DNA of 7,602 nt, from NCBI GenBank assembly GCA_937915565.1, contig CALDMH010000161.1, positions 1 through 7,602 on the forward strand. Direction: 5' to 3'. Source of the DNA: an uncultured Clostridia bacterium. GTDB taxonomy: Bacteria; Bacillota; Clostridia; Christensenellales; Borkfalkiaceae. Shown here in pieces: positions 1 to 6,391 of the stretch (its first letter is position 1; the number at the start of each line of letters is the position of its first letter). The position numbers and the translations under genes are program-made. The notes below the pieces were generated by a model, which saw only the letters and a program-made list of their open reading frames with translations, had not been told where the DNA came from and made no database searches.

Positions 1-71
1 ATACGAACCCCGAAAATTATAAAACGACGGCACAGCGACAAACGAAAAACGCAAATAAAATCTGAATTTTT

Positions 72-119
72 GTAAAAGAAAAACCTAAACCAAACACTCT
101 CGTATTCGATTTAGGTTTT
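72..119 (-). terminator. Intrinsic terminator of tRNA-Ser
   Basis: Read on the minus strand, positions 119-80 fold into one continuous 18-bp stem closed by a C-G pair over a GAGA (GNRA-type) tetraloop, followed by the U-rich run UUUUCUUUU. Three of the pairs are G-U wobbles on this strand. They would be A-C mismatches on the plus strand, so the hairpin is built for minus-strand RNA. It begins only 4 nt past the tRNA CCA end. This fits termination of the tRNA transcript. Confidence 0.8.
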
Positions 120-122
120 GTT

Positions 123-216
123 TGGCGGAGAAGGAGGGATTTGAACCCTCGCTACGGTTTAAAGCCATACTACTCCCTTAGCAGGGGAGCCCCTTCGGCC
201 TCTTGGGTACTTCTCC
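123..216 (-). tRNA. tRNA-Ser (anticodon GCU)
   Basis: A full class II tRNA is visible on the minus strand. The acceptor stem GGAGAAG pairs with CTTCTCC, followed by discriminator G and an encoded CCA (positions 125-123). The anticodon stem CTCCC/GGGAG holds the 7-nt loop CTGCTAA, with anticodon GCT at 182-180. A long variable arm follows, as expected for serine, and then the T arm GAGGG/CCCTC with loop TTCAAAT. It decodes AGC/AGU serine codons. It stands alone, with its own promoter at 317-345 and terminator at 72-119. The 3' end is intact and there is no sign of an integrated element. Confidence 0.97.
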
Positions 217-316
217 GTTTTGCCGAATTTCTTTCTCGCTTTTTAAATATTTTCCCGTTTCATCTCTTAAACTTAACGCATAAATACTCAAAAGCTTCTC
301 TATTCAACTGTTCTAT

Positions 317-345
317 ATATTACCACATTTTTTAAGTTCGGTCAA
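317..345 (-). promoter_or_regulatory. Sigma-A-type promoter of tRNA-Ser
   Basis: On the minus strand, a -35 box TTGACC (345-340) and a -10 box TAATAT (322-317) are separated by exactly 17 bp. A TG one base upstream of the -10 gives an extended -10 (TGGTAATAT). A/T tracts immediately upstream (about 365-385) could act as an UP element, as is common for stable-RNA promoters. Predicted transcription starts near 310, leaving a leader of roughly 95 nt before the mature tRNA 5' end. A nearer promoter was looked for and not found. Confidence 0.65.
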
Positions 346-451
346 CAAATTTACCGCTTAATTGTGAAAAATTTTTATTTTTATTCTTCGCCGACCTATG
401 CCAGCCGAGAATAAAACGATAAAATTTTTATCCGCCTTAGTTAAGTTTTCT

Positions 452-490
452 TTGATAAGAAAGGCTGCCGAAAACCTCGACAGCCTTTTT
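452..490 (-). terminator. Intrinsic terminator of the pgk-tpiA-gpmI operon
   Basis: Minus-strand positions 488-477 pair with 471-460 in a 12-bp stem (AAAGGCUGUCGA against UCGGCAGCCUUU) over a 5-nt loop. A U-rich run UUUCUU spans the stem foot and the bases just beyond it. One pair is a U-G wobble that would be A-C on the plus strand, which supports minus-strand orientation. It lies about 48 nt past the gpmI stop codon. The U tract is short and interrupted, so efficiency is uncertain. Confidence 0.75.
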
Positions 491-535
491 GATTAAACTC
501 TATACGTCGGTCTATAAGTCGATTATCAAGGCTTT

Positions 536-2083
536 TTACTTAATAATCAACGACTTGCCCGTCATCTCTTCGGGTATGGTTTCGCCCATTACTTCAAGAA
601 GCGTGGGAGCAAGGTCGGCTAAAACTCCGTCCTCGCGAAGTTTGACGTTTTTAAACTGCTCACTCACCAAAATAACGGGAACACGGTTCGTCGTGTGCGC
701 CGTGAAAGGCTCGCCGTCGGCGTCAATCATCTTGTCGGCATTTCCGTGGTCGGCAGTTACGATACAACTTCCGCCTTTCTTCAAAACGGCGTCGGTTATT
801 TTACCGATACAGTCCTCAACTGTTTTTACCGCCTTGACGGCAGCTTCCAGAACGCCGGTGTGACCGACCATATCGCAGTTTGCGTAGTTAAGAATAATTA
901 CGTCAAATTTGTCGGATTCGATTTCTTCAAGAACTTTATCCGTTACGAGATACGCGCTCATTTCGGGCTGCAAATCGTAAGTGGCAACCTTGGGGGACGG
1001 AATAAGGTCTCTGTATTCGTTCTTTTCGGGGGCTTCTACTCCGCCGTTAAAGAAGAACGTAACGTGAGCGTACTTCTCCGTTTCGGCGATACGAAGCTGG
1101 GTGTAACCCTTATCCGAAAGATATTTTCCGAGGGTGTTGTGAAGTTCCTGCTTTTTGAATGCTATGGAAACGTGGTGGAAAGTTTCGTCGTACTTCGTGA
1201 ATCCGACGTAAGTAAGGCCGAGATAACCTGTCTTTCTTTCAAAACCGCTGAATTCCTCTTCGGTGAACGCACGCGTAATTTCTCTCGCTCTGTCCGGACG
1301 GAAATTGAAGAAAATAACCGAATCGCCTTTTTCCACAAGCCCTATCGGTTTGCCGTTTTCATAAATATTTGCGGGAACGATAAATTCGTCCGTAACCTCG
1401 TTTTTATAGCTGTTTTCAACGGCTTCCTCCGCGCTATCGGCTTTCACGCCGTTGCCCAAAGTCATCGCCTCGTAAGCTTTAACGACTCTTTCCCAACGAT
1501 TATCCCTGTCCATAGCGTAATATCTTCCGCTTACCGTTGCGATTTTGCCTACGCCGATTTTCTTGATTTCGCCATTCAATTCCTTAACGAAATCGATACC
1601 GCTCGTGGGAGGCACGTCTCTGCCGTCCATAAACGCGTGAACGTAAACTTCGGAAATTTCGTTTCTCTTTGCCATTTCGAGAAGCGCGAAAAGGTGAGAA
1701 ATGTGGCTATGAACTCCGCCGGACGACAAAAGCCCGAAAAGATGAAGCTTTTTGCCGTTTTTCTTTGCGCTTTCCATCGCCTTTAAAAGTTCGGCGTTCT
1801 CAAAGAAATCGCCGTCCTGAATGGATTTGGTTATTCTCGTTAAATCCTGATATACGATTCTGCCCGCGCCCATATTGAGATGGCCGACTTCGCTGTTACC
1901 CATCTGACCGTCCGGAAGACCGACGCAAAGTCCGCTTGCGCCCAAAGTGGCGGAAGGATATTTCGCTTCGAGATTTTTTATAACGCCCTCGTTTGCAATT
2001 TCGATTGCGTTGCCGTACTTGTCGGGGTTAAGTCCGTATCCGTCCATAATAAAAAGACATACGGGTCTCGTTTTCATTTTCAT
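536..2083 (-). CDS. gpmI: 2,3-bisphosphoglycerate-independent phosphoglycerate mutase
   Basis: This cytosolic enzyme interconverts 3- and 2-phosphoglycerate through a phosphoserine intermediate, using two Mn(II) ions. At 515 residues it is the normal family length. Visible motifs are MDGYG with metal Asp14, MGNSEVGH with the catalytic Ser64, GGVHSH with His125, HAFMDGRDVPP (149-159), SGRYYAMDRDNRW (185-197), NFRPDRARE (260-268), AETEKYAH with Lys337, NYANCDMVGHTG (399-410, metal Asp404 and His408), TADHGN (Asp445, His446) and His463. All metal ligands and the nucleophile are present, so it should be active. The Cys before Asp404 replaces the more usual Pro or another small residue. The start at 2083 is chosen because AAGGAG (2097-2092) lies 8 nt upstream; a second in-frame ATG two codons later is less well placed. 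It is the last gene of the glycolytic operon, 93 nt after tpiA. Confidence 0.98.
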   Translation of the reverse strand: MKMKTRPVCLFIMDGYGLNPDKYGNAIEIANEGVIKNLEAKYPSATLGASGLCVGLPDGQMGNSEVGHLNMGAGRIVYQDLTRITKSIQDGDFFENAELLKAMESAKKNGKKLHLFGLLSSGGVHSHISHLFALLEMAKRNEISEVYVHAFMDGRDVPPTSGIDFVKELNGEIKKIGVGKIATVSGRYYAMDRDNRWERVVKAYEAMTLGNGVKADSAEEAVENSYKNEVTDEFIVPANIYENGKPIGLVEKGDSVIFFNFRPDRAREITRAFTEEEFSGFERKTGYLGLTYVGFTKYDETFHHVSIAFKKQELHNTLGKYLSDKGYTQLRIAETEKYAHVTFFFNGGVEAPEKNEYRDLIPSPKVATYDLQPEMSAYLVTDKVLEEIESDKFDVIILNYANCDMVGHTGVLEAAVKAVKTVEDCIGKITDAVLKKGGSCIVTADHGNADKMIDADGEPFTAHTTNRVPVILVSEQFKNVKLREDGVLADLAPTLLEVMGETIPEEMTGKSLIIK

Positions 2084-2084
2084 A

Positions 2085-2166
2085 TGATATACTCCTTTTT
2101 TTTAAAACGGGCGGAAAATTTCCGCTGATATATTCCTTATTTTAAAAACGGGCGGAAAATTTCCGC
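2085..2166. repeat. 41-bp tandem duplication carrying a ribosome binding site and half a terminator
   Basis: Positions 2085-2125 and 2126-2166 are two adjacent 41-bp units identical at 38 of 41 bases; the differences are at unit positions 8, 14 and 19. Each unit, read on the minus strand, contains a self-complementary stretch GCGGAAATTTTCCGC, then CCG, a T/A run, a ribosome-binding-site-like AAGGAG or AAGGAA, and TATATCA. The gpmI-proximal copy supplies the real site (AAGGAG). In the tpiA-proximal copy it has become AAGGAA and is not followed by a start codon. The tpiA-proximal hairpin gains an extra CGG from flanking sequence and forms the stronger stem. Confidence 0.9.
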
Positions 2167-2169
2167 CCG
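2140..2169 (-). terminator. Hairpin with U run between tpiA and gpmI (attenuating terminator)
   Basis: On the minus strand CGGGCGGAAA pairs with TTTCCGCCCG (2169-2149) around one central base. Realistically this is a 7-bp GC stem capped by A/U pairs and a small loop. It is followed at once by UUUUU (2148-2144) and then AAAAU. It starts 7 nt after the tpiA stop codon. It has the form of an intrinsic terminator but sits inside the operon, so it probably allows partial read-through or shields the upstream mRNA end. The second repeat copy has a weaker version (2125-2111) with only four GC pairs. Confidence 0.6.
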
Positions 2170-2176
2170 CAAAGTT

Positions 2177-2929
2177 TTATTTGTTGTAATTTACGATATA
2201 CGCGAAATCGTCGACTTTCAAAGAAGCTCCGCCGATAAGTCCGCCGTCGATCTCCTCTTCCGCCATAAGCTCTTTGCAGTTCTTAACGTTCATAGAGCCG
2301 CCGTACTGAATTCTCGTCTTTTCGGCAATAGACCTGTGGAATTTCTTTGCAAGAATATGTCTGATATATCCGATTGTGTTGTTAGCGTCGGTTGCGGTTG
2401 CGGTTTTGCCCGTTCCGATTGCCCAAACAGGCTCGTAAGCAATTACGATTTTATCGAAATCCTTCGCCTTGAAGCCTTTAAGTCCCTCGACGATTTGTCT
2501 TTCGAGAACCTTTTCGGTAAGTCCGCCTTCTCTTTCCGCTTCGGTTTCGCCCACGCAAACTATCGGTTTGATTTTCGCGTTAAGAGCAGCCTGAACTCTC
2601 TTGTTTACCGTTTCGTCGGTTTCGCCGAAATACTGTCTTCTTTCGCTGTGACCGATAATAACGTAATCGACTTTGAGTTCTTTAAGCATATCCGCGGATA
2701 CCTCGCCCGTGAACGCGCCTTTTTCAGCCCAGTGAACGTTTTCCGCGCCGATTTTTACGTTAGAACCCTTTGCGGCCTTCTTTGCGGTTTGCAAATCCGT
2801 GAACGGAACGCAAAGAACGACGTCGCAATCGGCTTCGGCAACGAGAGGTTTTAAAGCGGTAATCATATCCTTGGTTTCCGCCATAGTTTTATTCATTTTC
2901 CAGTTTCCTGCAATAATAGGTTTTCTCAT
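2177..2929 (-). CDS. tpiA: Triosephosphate isomerase
   Basis: This cytosolic (beta/alpha)8-barrel enzyme interconverts dihydroxyacetone phosphate and glyceraldehyde 3-phosphate. Its 250 residues match the family. The catalytic set is complete: GNWKMN with Lys11, IIGHSERR with His94, and the AYEPVWAIGTG flexible-loop region with Glu166 as the base. Phosphate-binding GGSMN and GGLIGGASL are present near the C terminus. GAEN replaces the more usual GAQN near residue 63, a mild variation. The start at 2929 has GGAG (2941-2938) 8 nt upstream. It follows pgk by 31 nt and precedes gpmI by 93 nt, the latter gap holding a hairpin. Co-transcription from the pgk promoter is the simplest reading. Confidence 0.98.
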   Translation of the reverse strand: MRKPIIAGNWKMNKTMAETKDMITALKPLVAEADCDVVLCVPFTDLQTAKKAAKGSNVKIGAENVHWAEKGAFTGEVSADMLKELKVDYVIIGHSERRQYFGETDETVNKRVQAALNAKIKPIVCVGETEAEREGGLTEKVLERQIVEGLKGFKAKDFDKIVIAYEPVWAIGTGKTATATDANNTIGYIRHILAKKFHRSIAEKTRIQYGGSMNVKNCKELMAEEEIDGGLIGGASLKVDDFAYIVNYNK

Positions 2930-2960
2930 ATGGTGTTCTCCGAAAAATCAGTTTTTATCG

Positions 2961-4280
2961 TTAGTCTTTATCGTTAAGACATTCGATACCGGGGAGTTTT
3001 TTACCCTCGAAAAGTTCGAGAGAAGCTCCGCCGCCGGTGGAAATGTGCGTCATCTTGTCGGCATAACCGAGTTGAGCGACGGCAGCCGCGCTGTCGCCTC
3101 CGCCGATAATGGTAGTTGCACCCTCGCAGGAAGCCATAGCCTTTGCAATCGCGTTAGTTCCCGCGGCAAGCGTGGGATTTTCAAAAACGCCCATAGGTCC
3201 GTTCCAGATTATCGTCTTTGCGCCGACCAAAGCGTCCGCATAAAGTTTTGCGGTTGCAGGACCTATATCGCACGACTCCATATCGGGATAGAATTCGCCG
3301 ACTTTTCTAACGAAAGTTTCAACGGGAGCGTCAATCGGGTCGGGGAAACTCTTAACCTGAACGCCGTCTACGGGAAGAAGAAGTTTCTTGCCCTCGGCAG
3401 CAGCTTTTGCCATCATTTCTTTGCAGTAATCGAGCTTGGTGTCGTCAACGAGCGACGTGCCGACTTCGTAGCCTTGCGCTTTAAGGAAAGTGTAAGCCAT
3501 TCCGCCGCCGATGATAAGCGTGTCGCATTTTTCCAGAAGATTGGAGATAACGTTGAGTTTATCCGCAACTTTCGCTCCGCCGAGAATAGCTACGAAAGGT
3601 CTTACGGGGTGTTCGAGAGCGTCCGCCATAACGGAAAGTTCTTTTTCGATAAGGAATCCGCAAACGGCCGTTTTAACGAATCCGTACTCTACGATAGCGG
3701 CAGTGGAAGCGTGCGAACGGTGAGCCGTTCCGAAAGCGTCGTTGACGTAAATATCGCAGAAATCCGCAAGCTTTTTGCAGAATTCCTCGCTTCTGCCCTC
3801 TTCGCCCGCATCGAAACGAAGGTTTTCGAGAAGAACGCACTCGCCTTCCTTCAAAGCGGCAACTTTGGCTTTCGCGTCGTCGCCTACGATGTCGGTTGCG
3901 AAGGTTACCTTACCGTCCAAAAGCTCGTTGAGCCTTTTTGCAACGGGAGCAAGAGTGAATTTTTTAAGGTCGCCTTTAAGAGCCTTTGCGACGTATTCGG
4001 CTTTTGCAGCCGCTCTCTCTTCTTCGGGAAGAGCTTCAACGGCTTTCTTTTCCTTTTTGTTAAGACCAAAACCCTCGGTGAAAATATTGTGGGGTTTGCC
4101 CATATGCGAGCAAAGAATAACCTTCGCGCCGTGTTCCATAAGATACTTAATGGTGGGAAGCGCGCCCATAATACGGTTTTCATCGGTTATTACGCCGTCT
4201 TTCATAGGAACGTTGAAATCGCATCTTACGAGGCATCTTTTGCCTTTGACGTCAACGTCTTTTATTGACTTTTTGTTCAT
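2961..4280 (-). CDS. pgk: Phosphoglycerate kinase with an N-domain insertion
   Basis: This cytosolic enzyme transfers phosphate from 1,3-bisphosphoglycerate to ADP, making ATP and 3-phosphoglycerate. Motifs in order are RCDFNVP (19-25), SHMGKP (58-63), ENLRF (152-156), NDAFGTAHRSHAS (180-192), GGAKV (234-238), GGGMAYTF (258-265), WNGPMGVFE (359-367), GGGDSAAA (393-400) and STGGGASLE (414-422). Substrate and nucleotide sites are therefore intact. At 439 residues it is longer than the usual 390-415. The excess lies between SHMGKP and APVAKRL, where residues 64-110 include a Lys/Glu/Ala-rich, probably helical stretch of about 37 extra residues. I believe related clostridial enzymes carry a similar insertion, but could not check. 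AAGGAG (4294-4289) lies 8 nt before the ATG. It is first in the operon. Confidence 0.98.
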   Translation of the reverse strand: MNKKSIKDVDVKGKRCLVRCDFNVPMKDGVITDENRIMGALPTIKYLMEHGAKVILCSHMGKPHNIFTEGFGLNKKEKKAVEALPEEERAAAKAEYVAKALKGDLKKFTLAPVAKRLNELLDGKVTFATDIVGDDAKAKVAALKEGECVLLENLRFDAGEEGRSEEFCKKLADFCDIYVNDAFGTAHRSHASTAAIVEYGFVKTAVCGFLIEKELSVMADALEHPVRPFVAILGGAKVADKLNVISNLLEKCDTLIIGGGMAYTFLKAQGYEVGTSLVDDTKLDYCKEMMAKAAAEGKKLLLPVDGVQVKSFPDPIDAPVETFVRKVGEFYPDMESCDIGPATAKLYADALVGAKTIIWNGPMGVFENPTLAAGTNAIAKAMASCEGATTIIGGGDSAAAVAQLGYADKMTHISTGGGASLELFEGKKLPGIECLNDKD

Positions 4281-4320
4281 AGACTTAACTCCTTTTCATA
4301 AAAATAAAGTTTCTACCGTC

Positions 4321-4349
4321 ATAATATACTTTTTTCCCTTAAAAGTCAA
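4321..4349 (-). promoter_or_regulatory. Sigma-A-type promoter of pgk-tpiA-gpmI
   Basis: On the minus strand TTGACT (4349-4344) and TATTAT (4326-4321) are separated by 17 bp. Predicted start is near 4314, giving a 5' leader of roughly 33 nt that contains AAGGAG. This is a near-consensus promoter, in keeping with high expression of glycolytic genes. The leader is too short for a riboswitch. The upstream gap genes that often drive this operon are absent, so this promoter must serve the three genes alone. Confidence 0.8.
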
Positions 4350-4417
4350 TAATTAGACGGCAATTACGTTTAAATCTTTTTTATTTTTAATCATTTGTGC
4401 AAAAGGTTTAAAATTCA

Positions 4418-4447
4418 TTGACGAAAAGAAATGAAAAATGCTATAAT
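4418..4447 (+). promoter_or_regulatory. Promoter of the dehydratase operon
   Basis: TTGACG (4418-4423) and a perfect TATAAT (4442-4447) are separated by 18 bp, with an extended -10 (TGCTATAAT). Predicted start is near 4454, about 60 nt before the ATG. The promoter diverges from the pgk promoter, the two -35 boxes being about 68 bp apart. A perfect 10-bp palindrome CGTCCGGACG (4462-4471) begins about 8 nt into the transcript and could be an operator, though there is no direct evidence for that. Confidence 0.75.
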
Positions 4448-4513
4448 GAAATGAATTTTACCGTCCGGACGAGTTTTAAAGAATTTTAACGGGCGAAAAA
4501 TACGGAATGAAGT

Positions 4514-6358
4514 ATGAAGCACAAGAAAAATGATATGTTGAAAAAAATTCTTATCGTTTGCGTTGATATTGCCTGCGTTATCATCGCACTCGTTTTTTCT
4601 TACACGATAACGAAAAATCTTTTGCCGGACACGACTTATCTCTCTCTCTTTATCTGGTTTGCCGGTAACGTCGCGCTGGTTTTAATCGTCTATAAGCTTT
4701 CGGGGCTGTATTCGGTCATTTTCAGTTCGGCAGGCATTATAGACGCGCTTCACCTGTGCTTTGCAATGTGTTGCGTTCTCGTTGCAAACATTATTTACGT
4801 TGCGATTATCGGGCGCGACATTATAGGTTTTTCCACCTGTTGCGTTTACGTTTCGTTCCTCTTCTTCTTAACCGGAATGTCGAGATTCTGGAAAAGAGCG
4901 TTCAACGTGTGTAGATTTTATATTTCGTTAGGCGCGGAAAAGAAAAAAAGAGTTATGGTTATCGGCGCGGGAAAATCCGGCGCAACGCTTATCGCCGAAA
5001 TGCAAACGTCAGATAAAACCGATTACCTCCCCGTTTGCGCAATCGACGACGACCCCGAAAAAATCGGAAAATCCGTTTGCGGCGTGAAAGTCGTCGGCTC
5101 AACTTACGAAATTAAAAAATACGCCAAAAGATACAACGTGAACGAGCTTCTCGTAACGATGCCGTCCGTTGACAGGGCAAGGCTCAGCAAAATCATTTCG
5201 AGATGCAACGACGCCGGTTGTCCGGTTAAAATTCTCCCCGGGCTTTATCAACTTGCCGACGGTCAGGTTTCCGTTTCGAGTATCCGCGAGGTCGATATTC
5301 AGGACCTTTTGGGGCGCGACGCGGTTAAGGTGGACATAAACGAAATTATAGGATATATCGAGGACAAGACCGTTCTCGTTACCGGCGGAGGCGGCTCGAT
5401 AGGCAGCGAGCTTTGCCGTCAGATTGCCTCGCACAACCCGAAAAAACTTATAATCCTCGATATTTACGAAAACAACGCGTACAATATCGAGCAGGAACTT
5501 AAAAGAAAACAACGAAATTTAAACCTCGTTACGCTTATCGCGAGCGTCAGAGATTACGGAAAAATAAAGGACGTTTTCGATAAATATCGCCCGCAAATCG
5601 TTTTCCACGCCGCCGCGCATAAGCACGTTCCCCTGATGGAAACGAGCCCCAACGAAGCGGTAAAAAACAACGTTTTCGGCACGTTTAACGTGGCGCGCTG
5701 CGCCGACGCTTACGGCGTTGAAACCTTCGTTCAGATTTCCACCGACAAAGCCGTTAACCCCACCAACGTAATGGGCGCGACGAAGAGAATCTGCGAGATG
5801 ATTATTCAGGCGTTCGGCAGGCACAGCAATACGAAATTCGTCGCCGTCCGCTTCGGAAACGTTCTCGGCTCGAACGGCTCGGTTATCCCCCTTTTCAAGC
5901 AACAAATCAAAGAGGGCGGGCCCGTTACCGTTACTCATAAGGACATCATAAGATACTTTATGACTATTCCCGAAGCCGTTTCCCTCGTTCTTCAAGCGGG
6001 CGCATACGCGAAAGGCGGACAGATTTTCGTCCTCGATATGGGCGAACCGGTGAGAATTTACGACCTTGCTTATAACCTTATAAAATTATCCGGCTTCGAG
6101 CCGAACGTGGACATTAAAATCGAATGTACGGGATTGCGCCCCGGCGAGAAACTTTACGAAGAAAGGCTTATGGACGAAGAGGGTATGCAAAAAACCCCGA
6201 ACGGACTTATCAACGTCGCTCAACCGCTCAAATTCGACGAAACCAACTTCTGGCATCACCTCAACGAGCTTTACGAAGCCGCTTACGCCGAAACCGAAGC
6301 TATGAAAACGCTCGTTAAAGAAATCGTTCCCACTTACAAAATCGATACGAGAGAATAA
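4514..6358 (+). CDS. Membrane-bound nucleotide-sugar 4,6-dehydratase (CapD/WbpM/PglF type)
   Basis: This is a polysaccharide-biosynthesis protein expected to convert UDP-GlcNAc (or a similar sugar nucleotide) to its 4-keto-6-deoxy form for capsule, exopolysaccharide or glycoprotein sugars. Its 614 residues fit the long-dehydratase class. The N terminus has about four membrane helices (roughly 11-32, 42-62, 76-98, 104-122). A first Rossmann-like domain starts at VMVIGAGKSG (147-156). An extended SDR domain follows with TGGGGSIGSE (290-299), FHAAAHKHVPLME (364-376), STDK (409-412), MGATK (420-424) and LRPGEKLYEE (541-550). Met420 takes the place of the classical SDR Tyr, giving the Ser-Met-Lys set known from WbpM-type enzymes. 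The ATG at 4514 has only a weak GGA about 7 nt upstream; a later ATG at 4535 has no better site. The substrate and the C5 outcome cannot be read from sequence. Confidence 0.93.
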   Translation: MKHKKNDMLKKILIVCVDIACVIIALVFSYTITKNLLPDTTYLSLFIWFAGNVALVLIVYKLSGLYSVIFSSAGIIDALHLCFAMCCVLVANIIYVAIIGRDIIGFSTCCVYVSFLFFLTGMSRFWKRAFNVCRFYISLGAEKKKRVMVIGAGKSGATLIAEMQTSDKTDYLPVCAIDDDPEKIGKSVCGVKVVGSTYEIKKYAKRYNVNELLVTMPSVDRARLSKIISRCNDAGCPVKILPGLYQLADGQVSVSSIREVDIQDLLGRDAVKVDINEIIGYIEDKTVLVTGGGGSIGSELCRQIASHNPKKLIILDIYENNAYNIEQELKRKQRNLNLVTLIASVRDYGKIKDVFDKYRPQIVFHAAAHKHVPLMETSPNEAVKNNVFGTFNVARCADAYGVETFVQISTDKAVNPTNVMGATKRICEMIIQAFGRHSNTKFVAVRFGNVLGSNGSVIPLFKQQIKEGGPVTVTHKDIIRYFMTIPEAVSLVLQAGAYAKGGQIFVLDMGEPVRIYDLAYNLIKLSGFEPNVDIKIECTGLRPGEKLYEERLMDEEGMQKTPNGLINVAQPLKFDETNFWHHLNELYEAAYAETEAMKTLVKEIVPTYKIDTRE

Positions 6359-6391
6359 TTAAAAAATATCCGTTTTGCGAGGAAATTTCAT

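Larger units (their letters stand above)
217..535. other. Gene-free interval between tRNA-Ser and gpmI
   Basis: This stretch has no credible coding sequence. From low to high coordinate it holds the tRNA leader (217-310), the tRNA promoter (317-345), an A/T-rich block with two inverted repeats, and the gpmI terminator (452-490). The inverted repeats are ttttattct (379-387) against agaataaaa (408-416), with a 20-nt GC-rich loop, and a 15-bp palindrome centred on 425 (418-432). Neither repeat has a clear function. They lie upstream of the tRNA promoter and downstream of the gpmI terminator, so they may not be transcribed at all. Confidence 0.6.

Noticed and set aside
141..335. A 64-codon plus-strand open frame
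   Set aside because: It overlaps the tRNA-Ser gene and its promoter on the opposite strand and has no ribosome binding site.
379..432. Small RNA gene from the two inverted repeats before the tRNA promoter
   Set aside because: The stems are A/T-only or nearly so, no promoter points into them, and A/T-rich gaps give such repeats by chance.
695..1786. A 363-codon plus-strand open frame inside gpmI
   Set aside because: It is antisense to an intact gpmI, has no family motifs, and is a product of codon bias on the real strand.
2799..4268. A 489-codon plus-strand open frame across pgk and the start of tpiA
   Set aside because: It is exactly antisense to pgk, whose motifs are complete. The translation has no recognisable domain and is rich in Phe, Arg and Ser, as expected of a complement frame, and it has no ribosome binding site.
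4281..4320. Riboswitch or T-box in the pgk leader
   Set aside because: The predicted leader is only about 33 nt and holds little besides the ribosome binding site.
5099..5995. Two minus-strand open frames (137 and 158 codons) inside the dehydratase gene
   Set aside because: Both are antisense shadows of a gene with full motif support and show no domain or start signal.
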